Shown piece by piece: positions 33,653-41,013 of a stretch of DNA of 50,236 bases. The stretch is from contig JAAFJN010000038.1 of assembly GCA_013298845.1 (NCBI GenBank), positions 1-50,236 of the forward strand, written 5' to 3'. The position numbers and the translations under genes are program-made. The notes under the pieces are model-generated. The model did not search any database. It was not told where the DNA came from and saw nothing but the letters and a program-made list of their open reading frames with translations. The DNA comes from Chitinophagales bacterium (GTDB lineage: Bacteria; Bacteroidota; Bacteroidia; Chitinophagales; Saprospiraceae). How positions within the stretch are numbered: position 1 is the stretch's first letter; each line of letters starts with the position of its first letter.

Positions 33653-34788
33653 TACCTGATTTCAATTTCTTGTTCGGTGGCAATTTTCAACTCTTGCGCG
33701 TCAAATTCCACTTCAATAATTTTATCACCGGACAACTCTAATCGGATAAGTTTGCCTTGATCCGGCACACCAATTTCACGCATGGAGGCTTCAAACCCAC
33801 GAATACAATCTTCGCTGTGCGTGGTGGCAAAAACCTGCACGTTGAGTTTATTGGCAAGTTTAAAAATAATTTCCCAAAGTTGCTTTTGAACGCTATGATG
33901 CAAACCGTTTTCAAACTCATCAATTAACAAATAACCGTTTTCAGCATTCACCAATGCCAAAATAATCGTCAAAATCCGGTTAATGCCATCGCCCATACTC
34001 TTTAGCGGAATATTTGATGGCCCATTGGCCAATTTGATTACTGGCATCCGGGTTCGTTCACCAATGGAACTATCTTCTTCAATGAATGCAATGCGTGTTG
34101 TACGCGGCTCAATAATTTTTAAAGCACCAATTACATCATCCTCTCTTTCCGTGAGGGTAATTTTATCCCAAAGTTTGCCATTAATATCGCGGTCAATATT
34201 TCTGGGTTTGATGCATTGAATATTATCAGTGGAGAAACCCTTTCTGGTATGTATTGAAGGGCGCCCATCACTCATTCCAACTATTGTCCTGATCTCACTA
34301 TTTTTTATTTCAAAACCAACGCGCACTGCACTTAAAGATGTTTCATCAATATTTTCTTCTAAAACAATCCTTTTCCGACCGTATTCCGAAGGCGTTTCTC
34401 CTGCGCGTTCGATGTATCGTACAATTCGAAGGGTAACCACCTTTTCGGAATGATATAAACTCGCGTCGTGTTCAGTATTAATATCTCCAATTACAATAGA
34501 TTGCTCTGACGCAGCAATTCCAAATTGCCGGGTAAACAAAGACGAATACGCTTTTATATTTTTTTCCTCCACGTTTTCCGTCGAAGAAAACCGAAGAAAC
34601 TCACCCCTTTCGTTCAAAATTTGCTCAAGTATTACAAAATCACCCCCACTTGCATAGATAGTAAGGGCTTCCAGCAGGCTGGACTTGCCCGTATTATTTT
34701 TACCTGTAATCAAATTGACTCTTGAAAAGTGGTTAACTTGAAAATGGTGCAGGTTTTTGAAATTACGTACATGCAAATGTTGAATCAT
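33652..34788 (-). CDS. AAA15/OLD-like ABC-type ATPase
   Basis: A 378-residue SMC/ABC-type ATPase of the AAA15/OLD group. Walker A is GKNNTGKS at 29-36, after the typical start HLHVRNFKNLHHFQV. The signature-like helix is KSMGDGINRILTIIL and Walker B is YLLIDEFENGLHH with Asp290/Glu291. ATTHSED contains the switch histidine, His324. It has no C-terminal TOPRIM domain of its own; that function is on the next gene, which overlaps by one base. In PARIS-like systems the ATPase holds and releases the TOPRIM effector when triggered by phage. The gene begins 21 bp after the glnS stop without a clear promoter. One sampled 60-base line here has 24 G/C against 33 in a glnS line, suggesting lower GC. Confidence 0.9.
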   Translation of the reverse strand: MIQHLHVRNFKNLHHFQVNHFSRVNLITGKNNTGKSSLLEALTIYASGGDFVILEQILNERGEFLRFSSTENVEEKNIKAYSSLFTRQFGIAASEQSIVIGDINTEHDASLYHSEKVVTLRIVRYIERAGETPSEYGRKRIVLEENIDETSLSAVRVGFEIKNSEIRTIVGMSDGRPSIHTRKGFSTDNIQCIKPRNIDRDINGKLWDKITLTEREDDVIGALKIIEPRTTRIAFIEEDSSIGERTRMPVIKLANGPSNIPLKSMGDGINRILTIILALVNAENGYLLIDEFENGLHHSVQKQLWEIIFKLANKLNVQVFATTHSEDCIRGFEASMREIGVPDQGKLIRLELSGDKIIEVEFDAQELKIATEQEIEIR

Positions 34789-34809
34789 CGTGGCTAAATT
34801 TTTTATTGG

Positions 34810-36480
34810 CTACGGTTTCCACGAATCCTTCAGCGTAACCGTACGGTTGAACACCGGATTTTCGTGGGTACTATATTTGTCTTTGCAAAAATAACCAATG
34901 CGCATAAACTGGAAACGGTCGCCTTCGTTGCTATCCAATAACGCGGGTTCCACCAAGGCATCTTTGATAATTTCCAACGAATTGGGGTTGATGCTCGTTT
35001 TGAAATCCTCTTCCGCCCCGGGATCTTCCACCTGAAACAACCGGTCGTACAAGCGCACTTCCGCTTTTTGAGCGTGGGCCGCCGATAACCAGTGAATCAC
35101 CCCCTTTACTTTGATGCCGGAGTTGTCTTGGCCCGAACGGCTTTCGGGGAAATACGTGCAGTGCAATTCCGTAACGTTACCTTCAGCGTCTTTTACGGCC
35201 TCATCGCAGCGGATAATAAACGCCGATTTGAGGCGGGTCATACCACCCGGGAACAGACGGTTGTACCCCGCCGGTGGAGTTTCCATGTAATCGTCCTGCT
35301 CGATGTACAATTCGCGGGTGAAGGCCAGCGGACGTTTGCCCGTTGTGGGATCTTCGGGGTTATTTTCGGTTTCCATCCATTCCGTTTGGTCTTCGGGCAG
35401 GTTGGTAATCACCACTTTTAACGGGCGCAAAACGGCAATGCGGCGCAACGCGGTTTTGTTCAAATCTTCGCGCAGGCAGTATTCCAGCAAGTTGACGTCG
35501 TTAATTTTTTCGCGTTTGGCGATACCGGCGCGTTTTACAAATTCGCGCAAACTGGCGGGTGTAAAACCCCGGCGACGCATCCCGGCGATGGTAGGCATGC
35601 GGGGATCATCCCAGCCGTCCACGTAGTTTTCCGCCACCAATTGTTTGAGTTTGCGTTTACTCATCACCGTGTAGGTGAGATTAACCCGCGCAAATTCGTA
35701 TTGTTTTGATGGGTAAATGCCCAACGTTTCGATGCACCAATCGTACAATTCGCGGTGCGGGATAAACTCCAAAGTACACACCGAATGGGTAATCCCCTCA
35801 ATACTGTCGCTTTGTCCGTGCGCCCAGTCGTACATCGGGTAAATGCACCATTTGTCGCCCGTGCGGTGGTGGTGGGCGTGTATAATGCGGTACAAGTACG
35901 GATCGCGCATGTGCATATTGGGCGAAGCGAGGTCAATTTTTGCCCGCAACGTGCAGTGACCGTCGGGGTATTCGCCATTTTTCATTTTTTCAAATTCCGC
36001 CAAATTCACCTCGGGGGAAGTATCACGGTATTGATTGGCCACACCAGGCGTGGTGGGGGTGCCTTTTTGCTCGGCCACTTCTTTGGAAGAGGTAAAGTCC
36101 ACGTAAGCCTTGCCCTGCCGGATGAGTTCTTTGGCCCATTCGAACAATTGATCAAAATAATCGGAAGCGTACAGGATACGAGCCGGTTTAAAACCCAGCC
36201 ATTGCACGTCTTCGATAATGCCATCTACAAACTCGGTTTCTTCGGTTACGGGGTTGGTATCGTCGAAACGCAGGTTGGTTTCGCCGCCAAATTTTTGGGC
36301 CGTACCAAAATTCAATACAATACTGGCGCAGTGCCCAATGTGCAAGTAACCGTTGGGTTCGGGCGGAAAACGGGTGAGTACCCGGTTGTGTTTGCCCGAT
36401 TCAAGATCATTTTTAATAATCTCCTCAATAAAATTCGTGGTCTCTGGCCCGCTGGCCGCCTCTTTTTCTTTATTATCCAT
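34810..36480 (-). CDS. glnS: Glutamine--tRNA ligase
   Basis: A 556-residue class I aminoacyl-tRNA synthetase that attaches glutamine to tRNA-Gln. FPPEPNGYLHIGH at 38-50 holds the HIGH motif, and VMSKRKL at 272-278 is the KMSKS loop. RFDDTNPVTEETEFV and the C-terminal anticodon-binding barrels (EYCLREDLNKTALRR; DLILD-like later segments) match bacterial GlnRS. The ATG at 36480 (MDNKEKEA) is preferred to an in-frame TTG six codons upstream. A near-match -7 box (TACCTTTA, minus strand, 36508-36515) lies 27 bp upstream. Length is normal and all catalytic motifs are present. The ATPase gene follows 21 bp downstream. Confidence 0.95.
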   Translation of the reverse strand: MDNKEKEAASGPETTNFIEEIIKNDLESGKHNRVLTRFPPEPNGYLHIGHCASIVLNFGTAQKFGGETNLRFDDTNPVTEETEFVDGIIEDVQWLGFKPARILYASDYFDQLFEWAKELIRQGKAYVDFTSSKEVAEQKGTPTTPGVANQYRDTSPEVNLAEFEKMKNGEYPDGHCTLRAKIDLASPNMHMRDPYLYRIIHAHHHRTGDKWCIYPMYDWAHGQSDSIEGITHSVCTLEFIPHRELYDWCIETLGIYPSKQYEFARVNLTYTVMSKRKLKQLVAENYVDGWDDPRMPTIAGMRRRGFTPASLREFVKRAGIAKREKINDVNLLEYCLREDLNKTALRRIAVLRPLKVVITNLPEDQTEWMETENNPEDPTTGKRPLAFTRELYIEQDDYMETPPAGYNRLFPGGMTRLKSAFIIRCDEAVKDAEGNVTELHCTYFPESRSGQDNSGIKVKGVIHWLSAAHAQKAEVRLYDRLFQVEDPGAEEDFKTSINPNSLEIIKDALVEPALLDSNEGDRFQFMRIGYFCKDKYSTHENPVFNRTVTLKDSWKP

Positions 36481-36537
36481 ACAAGTTTTTACGTTCAAAA
36501 TAGGGTGTAAAGGTAGTTAGTTTGTACAAATGGTTGG

Positions 36538-36567
36538 TTGTGTTATAATCAACTTGTACTACATTTG
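36538..36567 (+). promoter_or_regulatory. Promoter for the small membrane protein gene
   Basis: TTG (36538-36540) and TACATTTG (36560-36567) are separated by 19 bases, an excellent Bacteroidota promoter. The box is 27 bp upstream of the ATG at 36595 and divergent from glnS. Confidence 0.65.
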
Positions 36568-36594
36568 CCCAAACGAAATTATTTTTTACACTCT

Positions 36595-36921
36595 ATGACT
36601 GCTTTTTGGTTTATTTTACACCTTATTATGGTGATTTTATCGTGGTTTGTCCCGTTTCTATTGAATTGGCCCATTGCGATTGGTATTTATGTGACGTTGT
36701 TATTGCAATTCAGGGTATTTGGGAAATGCCTGATGAACCAAAAACACGACTTAGGGGAAGAGGATTACAAAACTTTTTATTCCGATTTGATGGAACGCAT
36801 CGGGTTGCAACCCGATCGCCGCAAAGTCAAACGGTTTATCCACGGTTATTTCTACTGGATTTTAATTGGTGTCACCGTGGTTTGGCAAATTGTTTTGAAA
36901 AAACCACATCTGTTGTTTTAA
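36595..36921 (+). CDS. Small membrane protein of unknown function
   Basis: A 108-residue protein with three hydrophobic segments at about 3-22, 25-42 and 85-103. Between them is a soluble loop with FGKCLMNQKHDLGEEDYKTFY followed by a basic stretch (QPDRRKVKRFIHGYF). I do not recognise the family. The start at 36595 is set by the promoter: a longer reading from 36538 would begin inside the -33 element. It is 93 bp upstream of the lipase-like gene and could be the first gene of that rightward run, but the gap is wide enough for an independent transcript. Confidence 0.65.
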   Translation: MTAFWFILHLIMVILSWFVPFLLNWPIAIGIYVTLLLQFRVFGKCLMNQKHDLGEEDYKTFYSDLMERIGLQPDRRKVKRFIHGYFYWILIGVTVVWQIVLKKPHLLF

Positions 36922-37013
36922 AGTTCGCCCAACCCGTAGAACAAACCGGCTTAGGCCAAATATGAACCATTAAAAACAGACGCTGTTACAATGGCGTACC
37001 AACCCACTATATT

Positions 37014-38366
37014 ATGCGCCAACTTATTTACCTATGCTCCGGTTTGTTCTTTTTTTGCCTGCTTTCTTGCGTCAAAACCACCAACGAATCACTACTTTCC
37101 ACTACCGAAACGGCAGAAACCGAACGCTCGGCAGTAACCAAGTTACCCGATAATTCAGCGGCCCTGGGTTGCGATGTGTACCGCCCGGTCATTATGGTCC
37201 ACGGTTTTTTGGCTTCGGGCGATACCTGGGCCAAATTTGCGCAATATTTTACCTCCAACGGCTACTGTAACCGCCAAATGTACGCCTTCGACTGGAACTC
37301 ATTGGCCACCGGCGGCAACGTATCCGCCGCACTCGACGCTTTTGTCGATACCGTTCGCGCCCGCACGGGCAGCGCGCAGGTGGACTTAATTGGCCACTCG
37401 GCGGGCGGCGGCACCTGTTACACTTATCTCAATAACCTGAACGCAGCGGCCAAAGTGGCCCACTACGTTCACGTGGGCAGCAGCACCCAATCGGGACCGG
37501 CGGGGCCGGGTGGCAGCGTTCCAACCCTCAATCTCTGGTCCGATGGCGACCTGATCGCCGCCGGGGGTAATATCACCGGGGCAACAAATGTGATGATTCC
37601 CAACCTCGACCATTACCAAATCGCGACCAGCGCCGGTTCTTTTTTTGAGGTGTTTAAATTTTTTAACAACACCGAACCCGCCACCACCGACATTGGGGCC
37701 GAAACCATTATTTGCCTCGGCGGACGAGCGTTGACTTTTGGCGAAAACCAACCCGCCGCTAACGCCGAAATTACGCTGTGGTATCTCGACCCCGTTACGG
37801 GTGCCCGCGTGGGCAACGCCGCCGCAACGCTCAATACCAGCGTCGATGGCCGATGGTTTGTGGCCGATTTGCAACCCAATCGCCCCATGGAAATTGTGGT
37901 GGACCCGGTGACCGGCCGCACTATTCACTATTTCCGGGAGCCGTTTATCCGCACCAATAACTTTGTGTACCTGCGCACGTTGCCGGGTTTGGCCAGTCCG
38001 GCGGGAATACTACTCGCGGGTTTACCCAACAACGCTAACCAATCGGTATTTAACTGCTTTTCGGCCAGTCAAGGGGTTTTAAACGGCCGCGATTCGCTCA
38101 AAGCCGACGGGAATTTTATCAATACAGCCCAGTTCGCACCGCCGTCCAAAACCGCCATTTCGTTTTTTCTGTACGATGGCAACAACAACGCCACAACCGA
38201 CCTGACGGCCGTGGGTTTGTTCGGCACTTTCCCGTTTTTGGCCGGGGTGGACTGTTTTTTCAACCCCACCAGCGCCACGCCCGCCACCTTTCAACTGAAT
38301 GGCCGCACGTTGAATGTCCCCAAAATTCCTTCTAACCAAGGCATTGAAGTGGTTGTATTTGACTAA
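37014..38366 (+). CDS. Lipase-like alpha/beta hydrolase, lipoprotein
   Basis: A 450-residue lipoprotein with the lipidated cysteine at 19 (CLLSC). The alpha/beta-hydrolase domain covers about 55-215: VIMVHGF at 59-65 is the oxyanion strand, GHSAGG at 127-132 contains nucleophile Ser129, Asp177 or Asp179 in WSDGDL is the likely acid, and His200 in NLDHYQ the base. This fits class 2 (Bacillus-type) lipases. The remaining about 230 residues form beta-sandwich domains (AETIICLGGRALTFGENQPAANAEI...; a later HYFREPFIRTNN segment) of unclear role. It should hydrolyse esters at the cell envelope. It is tightly followed (5 bp) by the GluRS-like gene. Confidence 0.82.
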   Translation: MRQLIYLCSGLFFFCLLSCVKTTNESLLSTTETAETERSAVTKLPDNSAALGCDVYRPVIMVHGFLASGDTWAKFAQYFTSNGYCNRQMYAFDWNSLATGGNVSAALDAFVDTVRARTGSAQVDLIGHSAGGGTCYTYLNNLNAAAKVAHYVHVGSSTQSGPAGPGGSVPTLNLWSDGDLIAAGGNITGATNVMIPNLDHYQIATSAGSFFEVFKFFNNTEPATTDIGAETIICLGGRALTFGENQPAANAEITLWYLDPVTGARVGNAAATLNTSVDGRWFVADLQPNRPMEIVVDPVTGRTIHYFREPFIRTNNFVYLRTLPGLASPAGILLAGLPNNANQSVFNCFSASQGVLNGRDSLKADGNFINTAQFAPPSKTAISFFLYDGNNNATTDLTAVGLFGTFPFLAGVDCFFNPTSATPATFQLNGRTLNVPKIPSNQGIEVVVFD

Positions 38367-38371
38367 TAACG

Positions 38372-39220
38372 ATGAAAGTACGCATTGCGCCCACCCCCTC
38401 CGGTTTTATTCACGCGGGCAACGCCGTGAATTTTATCCTGAACGCGGCATTGGCCAAAAGCCAGCCGGACGGGCGAATTTTGCTACGCATTGACGACATT
38501 GATGCCGACCGAAAACGCCCCGAATACGTGGAAGATATTTTTCGGGCGCTCGATTGGTTGGGCATTGAATGGGACGAAGGACCGCAAAGCCCCGATGATT
38601 TTGAACGGCATTGGTCCCAACACCGCCGCGTTGGGTTGTACGAGGCTTTTTTGCAAAAATTAATGGACAACAACGTTGTTTTTCCTTGTCAAAAATCGCG
38701 CAAAGAACTCACGGCGCAGGGGGCTATTTACCCAGAAGCATGGAAAAAACAACCCATTTCGCTCCGTGACCCCGACACCGCCTGGCGAGCCAATACGCCG
38801 CCCGAACTGCCTTTATCGTGTTTTGTGGTGCGCCGCCGCGACGGTTTACCCGCCTACCAGGTGGCCAGCATTTGCGACGATGTGCACTTTGGTATTACCG
38901 ACATGTACCGGGGCGATGACCTGCGGGCGTCCAGCGCCGCACAACGTTGGTTGGCCGGGGCAGCCGGTGAAACCAACTTTGAACGGGTGCGCATTTACCA
39001 CCATCCGTTGCTCACGGGCACCGATGGCACCAAGTTATCGAAGTCCGCCGGGGCTGGCAGCGTGCGCGATTTGGGCGATGACAAAGTGGTAAAGTCCACA
39101 TTATTGCAAATTTCAGCAAAATGGCTGGGTTTACCGCATGAAAATATCCAAAACTTACCCGACCTTGTGGGCTTAATTCACAAAGGTTCTTTCACCATTA
39201 AAAAAGAAGGTTTGCTTTAG
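38372..39220 (+). CDS. Glutamyl-tRNA synthetase-like protein, catalytic domain only
   Basis: A 282-residue class I synthetase catalytic domain without an anticodon-binding domain. APTPSGFIHAGNA at 6-18 is the HIGH-type motif and DGTKLSKS at 218-225 the KMSKS loop. Size and layout resemble glutamyl-Q tRNA(Asp) synthetase (GluQ-RS), which puts Glu on queuosine in tRNA-Asp. However, the GluQ-RS zinc site (two Cys, Tyr, Cys) is incomplete: Cys106 and Tyr120 remain, but the second and last cysteines are replaced (CQK, YPEAW). It may be a divergent GluQ-RS or a paralogue using another acceptor. It lies 5 bp after the lipase and 7 bp before RNase D, suggesting a link with tRNA metabolism. Confidence 0.8.
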   Translation: MKVRIAPTPSGFIHAGNAVNFILNAALAKSQPDGRILLRIDDIDADRKRPEYVEDIFRALDWLGIEWDEGPQSPDDFERHWSQHRRVGLYEAFLQKLMDNNVVFPCQKSRKELTAQGAIYPEAWKKQPISLRDPDTAWRANTPPELPLSCFVVRRRDGLPAYQVASICDDVHFGITDMYRGDDLRASSAAQRWLAGAAGETNFERVRIYHHPLLTGTDGTKLSKSAGAGSVRDLGDDKVVKSTLLQISAKWLGLPHENIQNLPDLVGLIHKGSFTIKKEGLL

Positions 39221-39227
39221 TACGATA

Positions 39228-40394
39228 ATGAGTTATCCGATACGGTATATTGACGATCAAAAAGAATTCGATCAGGTAGTAGGTGCATTAAAGGGGCAAC
39301 CCTGGGTAGGCTTCGACACAGAATTTGTGGGAGAAAAAACCTTTATTCCCGTGCTTTGCCTGTTGCAAATTGTATATGAACAAGGGATATTTTTAGTAGA
39401 TACCCTGAGTGTTAAAAATCTCGACGCGTTTTTGGTGGTACTGGAAGACCCGGGCACCCTAAAAATTACCCACGCGGGTGATAACGACTATCGCATTCTC
39501 AATATTCTGTTTGGAACCGTGCCGGTGAACCTGTTCGACACCCAAATTGCGGCCGGTTTTGTGGGCTACAATTACCCGGCGGGTTTTGGTAAAATTGTGG
39601 AACGCGAATTGGGCGTTTCTTTGTCCAAAAGCCACACGGTGGCCGATTGGGCCGCCCGCCCCATTGATGAACGCGCCCTCAATTACGCCGTGGAAGACGT
39701 GAAATACCTGCCCGGTTTGCACAAAAAACTGACCGGAAAACTGGAACGCAAGCACCGCTCTACCTGGGCCAAAGAAGAAAGTAGAAAATGGGAAAACCCC
39801 GATTTTTACACCGCTGATCCCTATAAAGAAGCCATTTCGAGCGATTTTATTTACCAACTGGATCGCCGCGAACAAGTGTTTTTGTTGCGCATTTACGCCT
39901 GGCGCCGCCAACGGGCACTGGAAGTAAATTTGCCCAAAGAACAAATATTGCAGGGCAAATACGTGAGTGCCATTTTGCGGGCCTTGAAAGACGGCCCCGG
40001 TGCCATTCGCGCCAACCGGACTTTACCCGAATCGGCGTGGAAAAAATTCCAGCCGGAATGGGAAAAACTGTTCAAAAGCCCCATTACCGCCGAAGAAAAA
40101 GCCATTCTCGACAGCCTGCCCGGTGCCCCACCCGATGACCCAGAAATGGAATGGCACTACGAGTTGTTGTATCATTTTGTCAAAAAACAATGTCTCGACC
40201 ACGAAATCAGCGCGGCGCTGCTGTTCCCTCGCGGCGACTTTAATAAACTCAAAAGTGGCCACCCCGACTTTGATATGAGTATTCTGGATGGCTGGAGGGC
40301 CAATTTGTTGGGGCCTGAACTGGTGCAATGGCTCAAAAGCGGTCAACCGCTCAAGATTGAATGGCTGCCCGAGGGGGGCTGCAAAATCCATTAA
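39228..40394 (+). CDS. rnd: Ribonuclease D
   Basis: A 388-residue 3'-5' exoribonuclease of the DEDD-y class that trims tRNA and other RNA 3' ends. Catalytic residues are visible: Asp30 and Glu32 in GFDTEFVGE, Asp87 in THAGDNDYRI, and Tyr153/Asp157 in LNYAVEDVKYL. Two HRDC-like helical regions follow (REQVFLLRIYAWRRQRAL and the C-terminal half). The length fits the family. It sits in a tight rightward run between the GluRS-like gene (7 bp upstream) and the membrane transporter-like gene (6 bp downstream). Confidence 0.92.
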   Translation: MSYPIRYIDDQKEFDQVVGALKGQPWVGFDTEFVGEKTFIPVLCLLQIVYEQGIFLVDTLSVKNLDAFLVVLEDPGTLKITHAGDNDYRILNILFGTVPVNLFDTQIAAGFVGYNYPAGFGKIVERELGVSLSKSHTVADWAARPIDERALNYAVEDVKYLPGLHKKLTGKLERKHRSTWAKEESRKWENPDFYTADPYKEAISSDFIYQLDRREQVFLLRIYAWRRQRALEVNLPKEQILQGKYVSAILRALKDGPGAIRANRTLPESAWKKFQPEWEKLFKSPITAEEKAILDSLPGAPPDDPEMEWHYELLYHFVKKQCLDHEISAALLFPRGDFNKLKSGHPDFDMSILDGWRANLLGPELVQWLKSGQPLKIEWLPEGGCKIH

Positions 40395-40400
40395 ACTGAT

Positions 40401-41003
40401 ATGTACACCTTACTTCTTGGAAGCGCTACCCTTAGTTTCTTCCATGCACTCATCCCGAGTCACTGGCTGCCTATTCTTGCGGTAAGCAGACGGGAACACT
40501 GGACGGTGGCCAAAACCCTGCGCATTACCTTTATCGTGGGCATGGCGCACGTATTGAGTACCGTATTGCTGGGCGTGGCCATTGCCGCAATGGGGATGCA
40601 ATTGGACAATTGGATGCACACCTTTACCAAGTGGTTTTCACCCGCATTATTGTGCCTTTTGGGCGGATATTATATTTACCAGCATTATTACCACCACCAT
40701 TTTCACCTGCACGAACAACCCACCAAATGGGGCATCGTTGTATCGTTGGCGGTATCCATGTTTTTTTCGCCCTGCCTCGAAATTGAAGGCTATTTCCTGG
40801 CCGCCGGGCCGTTTGGCTGGCCTTTTATTCTCCAAATTGCCCTGGTGTATTGCCTCACCTCGGTGGCCGGCATGATGATTTGGATGACGTTGGCCATTAA
40901 TGGCCTCAAAAAACTGGATTGGCACGCCTGGGAACACAATGCAGGTCTGGTAACGGGTATCCTGCTGATGGTTTCCGGTTTGTTGCTTTTTGTTTTTGAA
41001 TAA
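40401..41003 (+). CDS. NicO/UreH-like membrane protein, probable metal transporter
   Basis: A 200-residue protein with about six membrane helices. Motifs resemble NicO-type nickel/cobalt transporters: HALIPSHWLP at 15-24 (in the place of HA-x-x-x-DH), GMAHVLST at about 47-54 (G-x-x-H-x-x-S/T) and FFSPCLEIEG. A His-rich loop, YQHYYHHHFHLHEQP, lies between helices 3 and 4 and is typical of metal-binding loops. The ion cannot be determined. Other assignments (sulfite exporter-like or an unnamed family) are possible. It is between RNase D (6 bp) and the radical SAM gene (10 bp) in the same run. Confidence 0.6.
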   Translation: MYTLLLGSATLSFFHALIPSHWLPILAVSRREHWTVAKTLRITFIVGMAHVLSTVLLGVAIAAMGMQLDNWMHTFTKWFSPALLCLLGGYYIYQHYYHHHFHLHEQPTKWGIVVSLAVSMFFSPCLEIEGYFLAAGPFGWPFILQIALVYCLTSVAGMMIWMTLAINGLKKLDWHAWEHNAGLVTGILLMVSGLLLFVFE

Positions 41004-41013
41004 AATAAAAACC

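Noticed and set aside
36538-36594. Longer start (TTG at 36538) for the small membrane protein
   Set aside because: This stretch holds the -33 and -7 promoter elements and would not be in the transcript.
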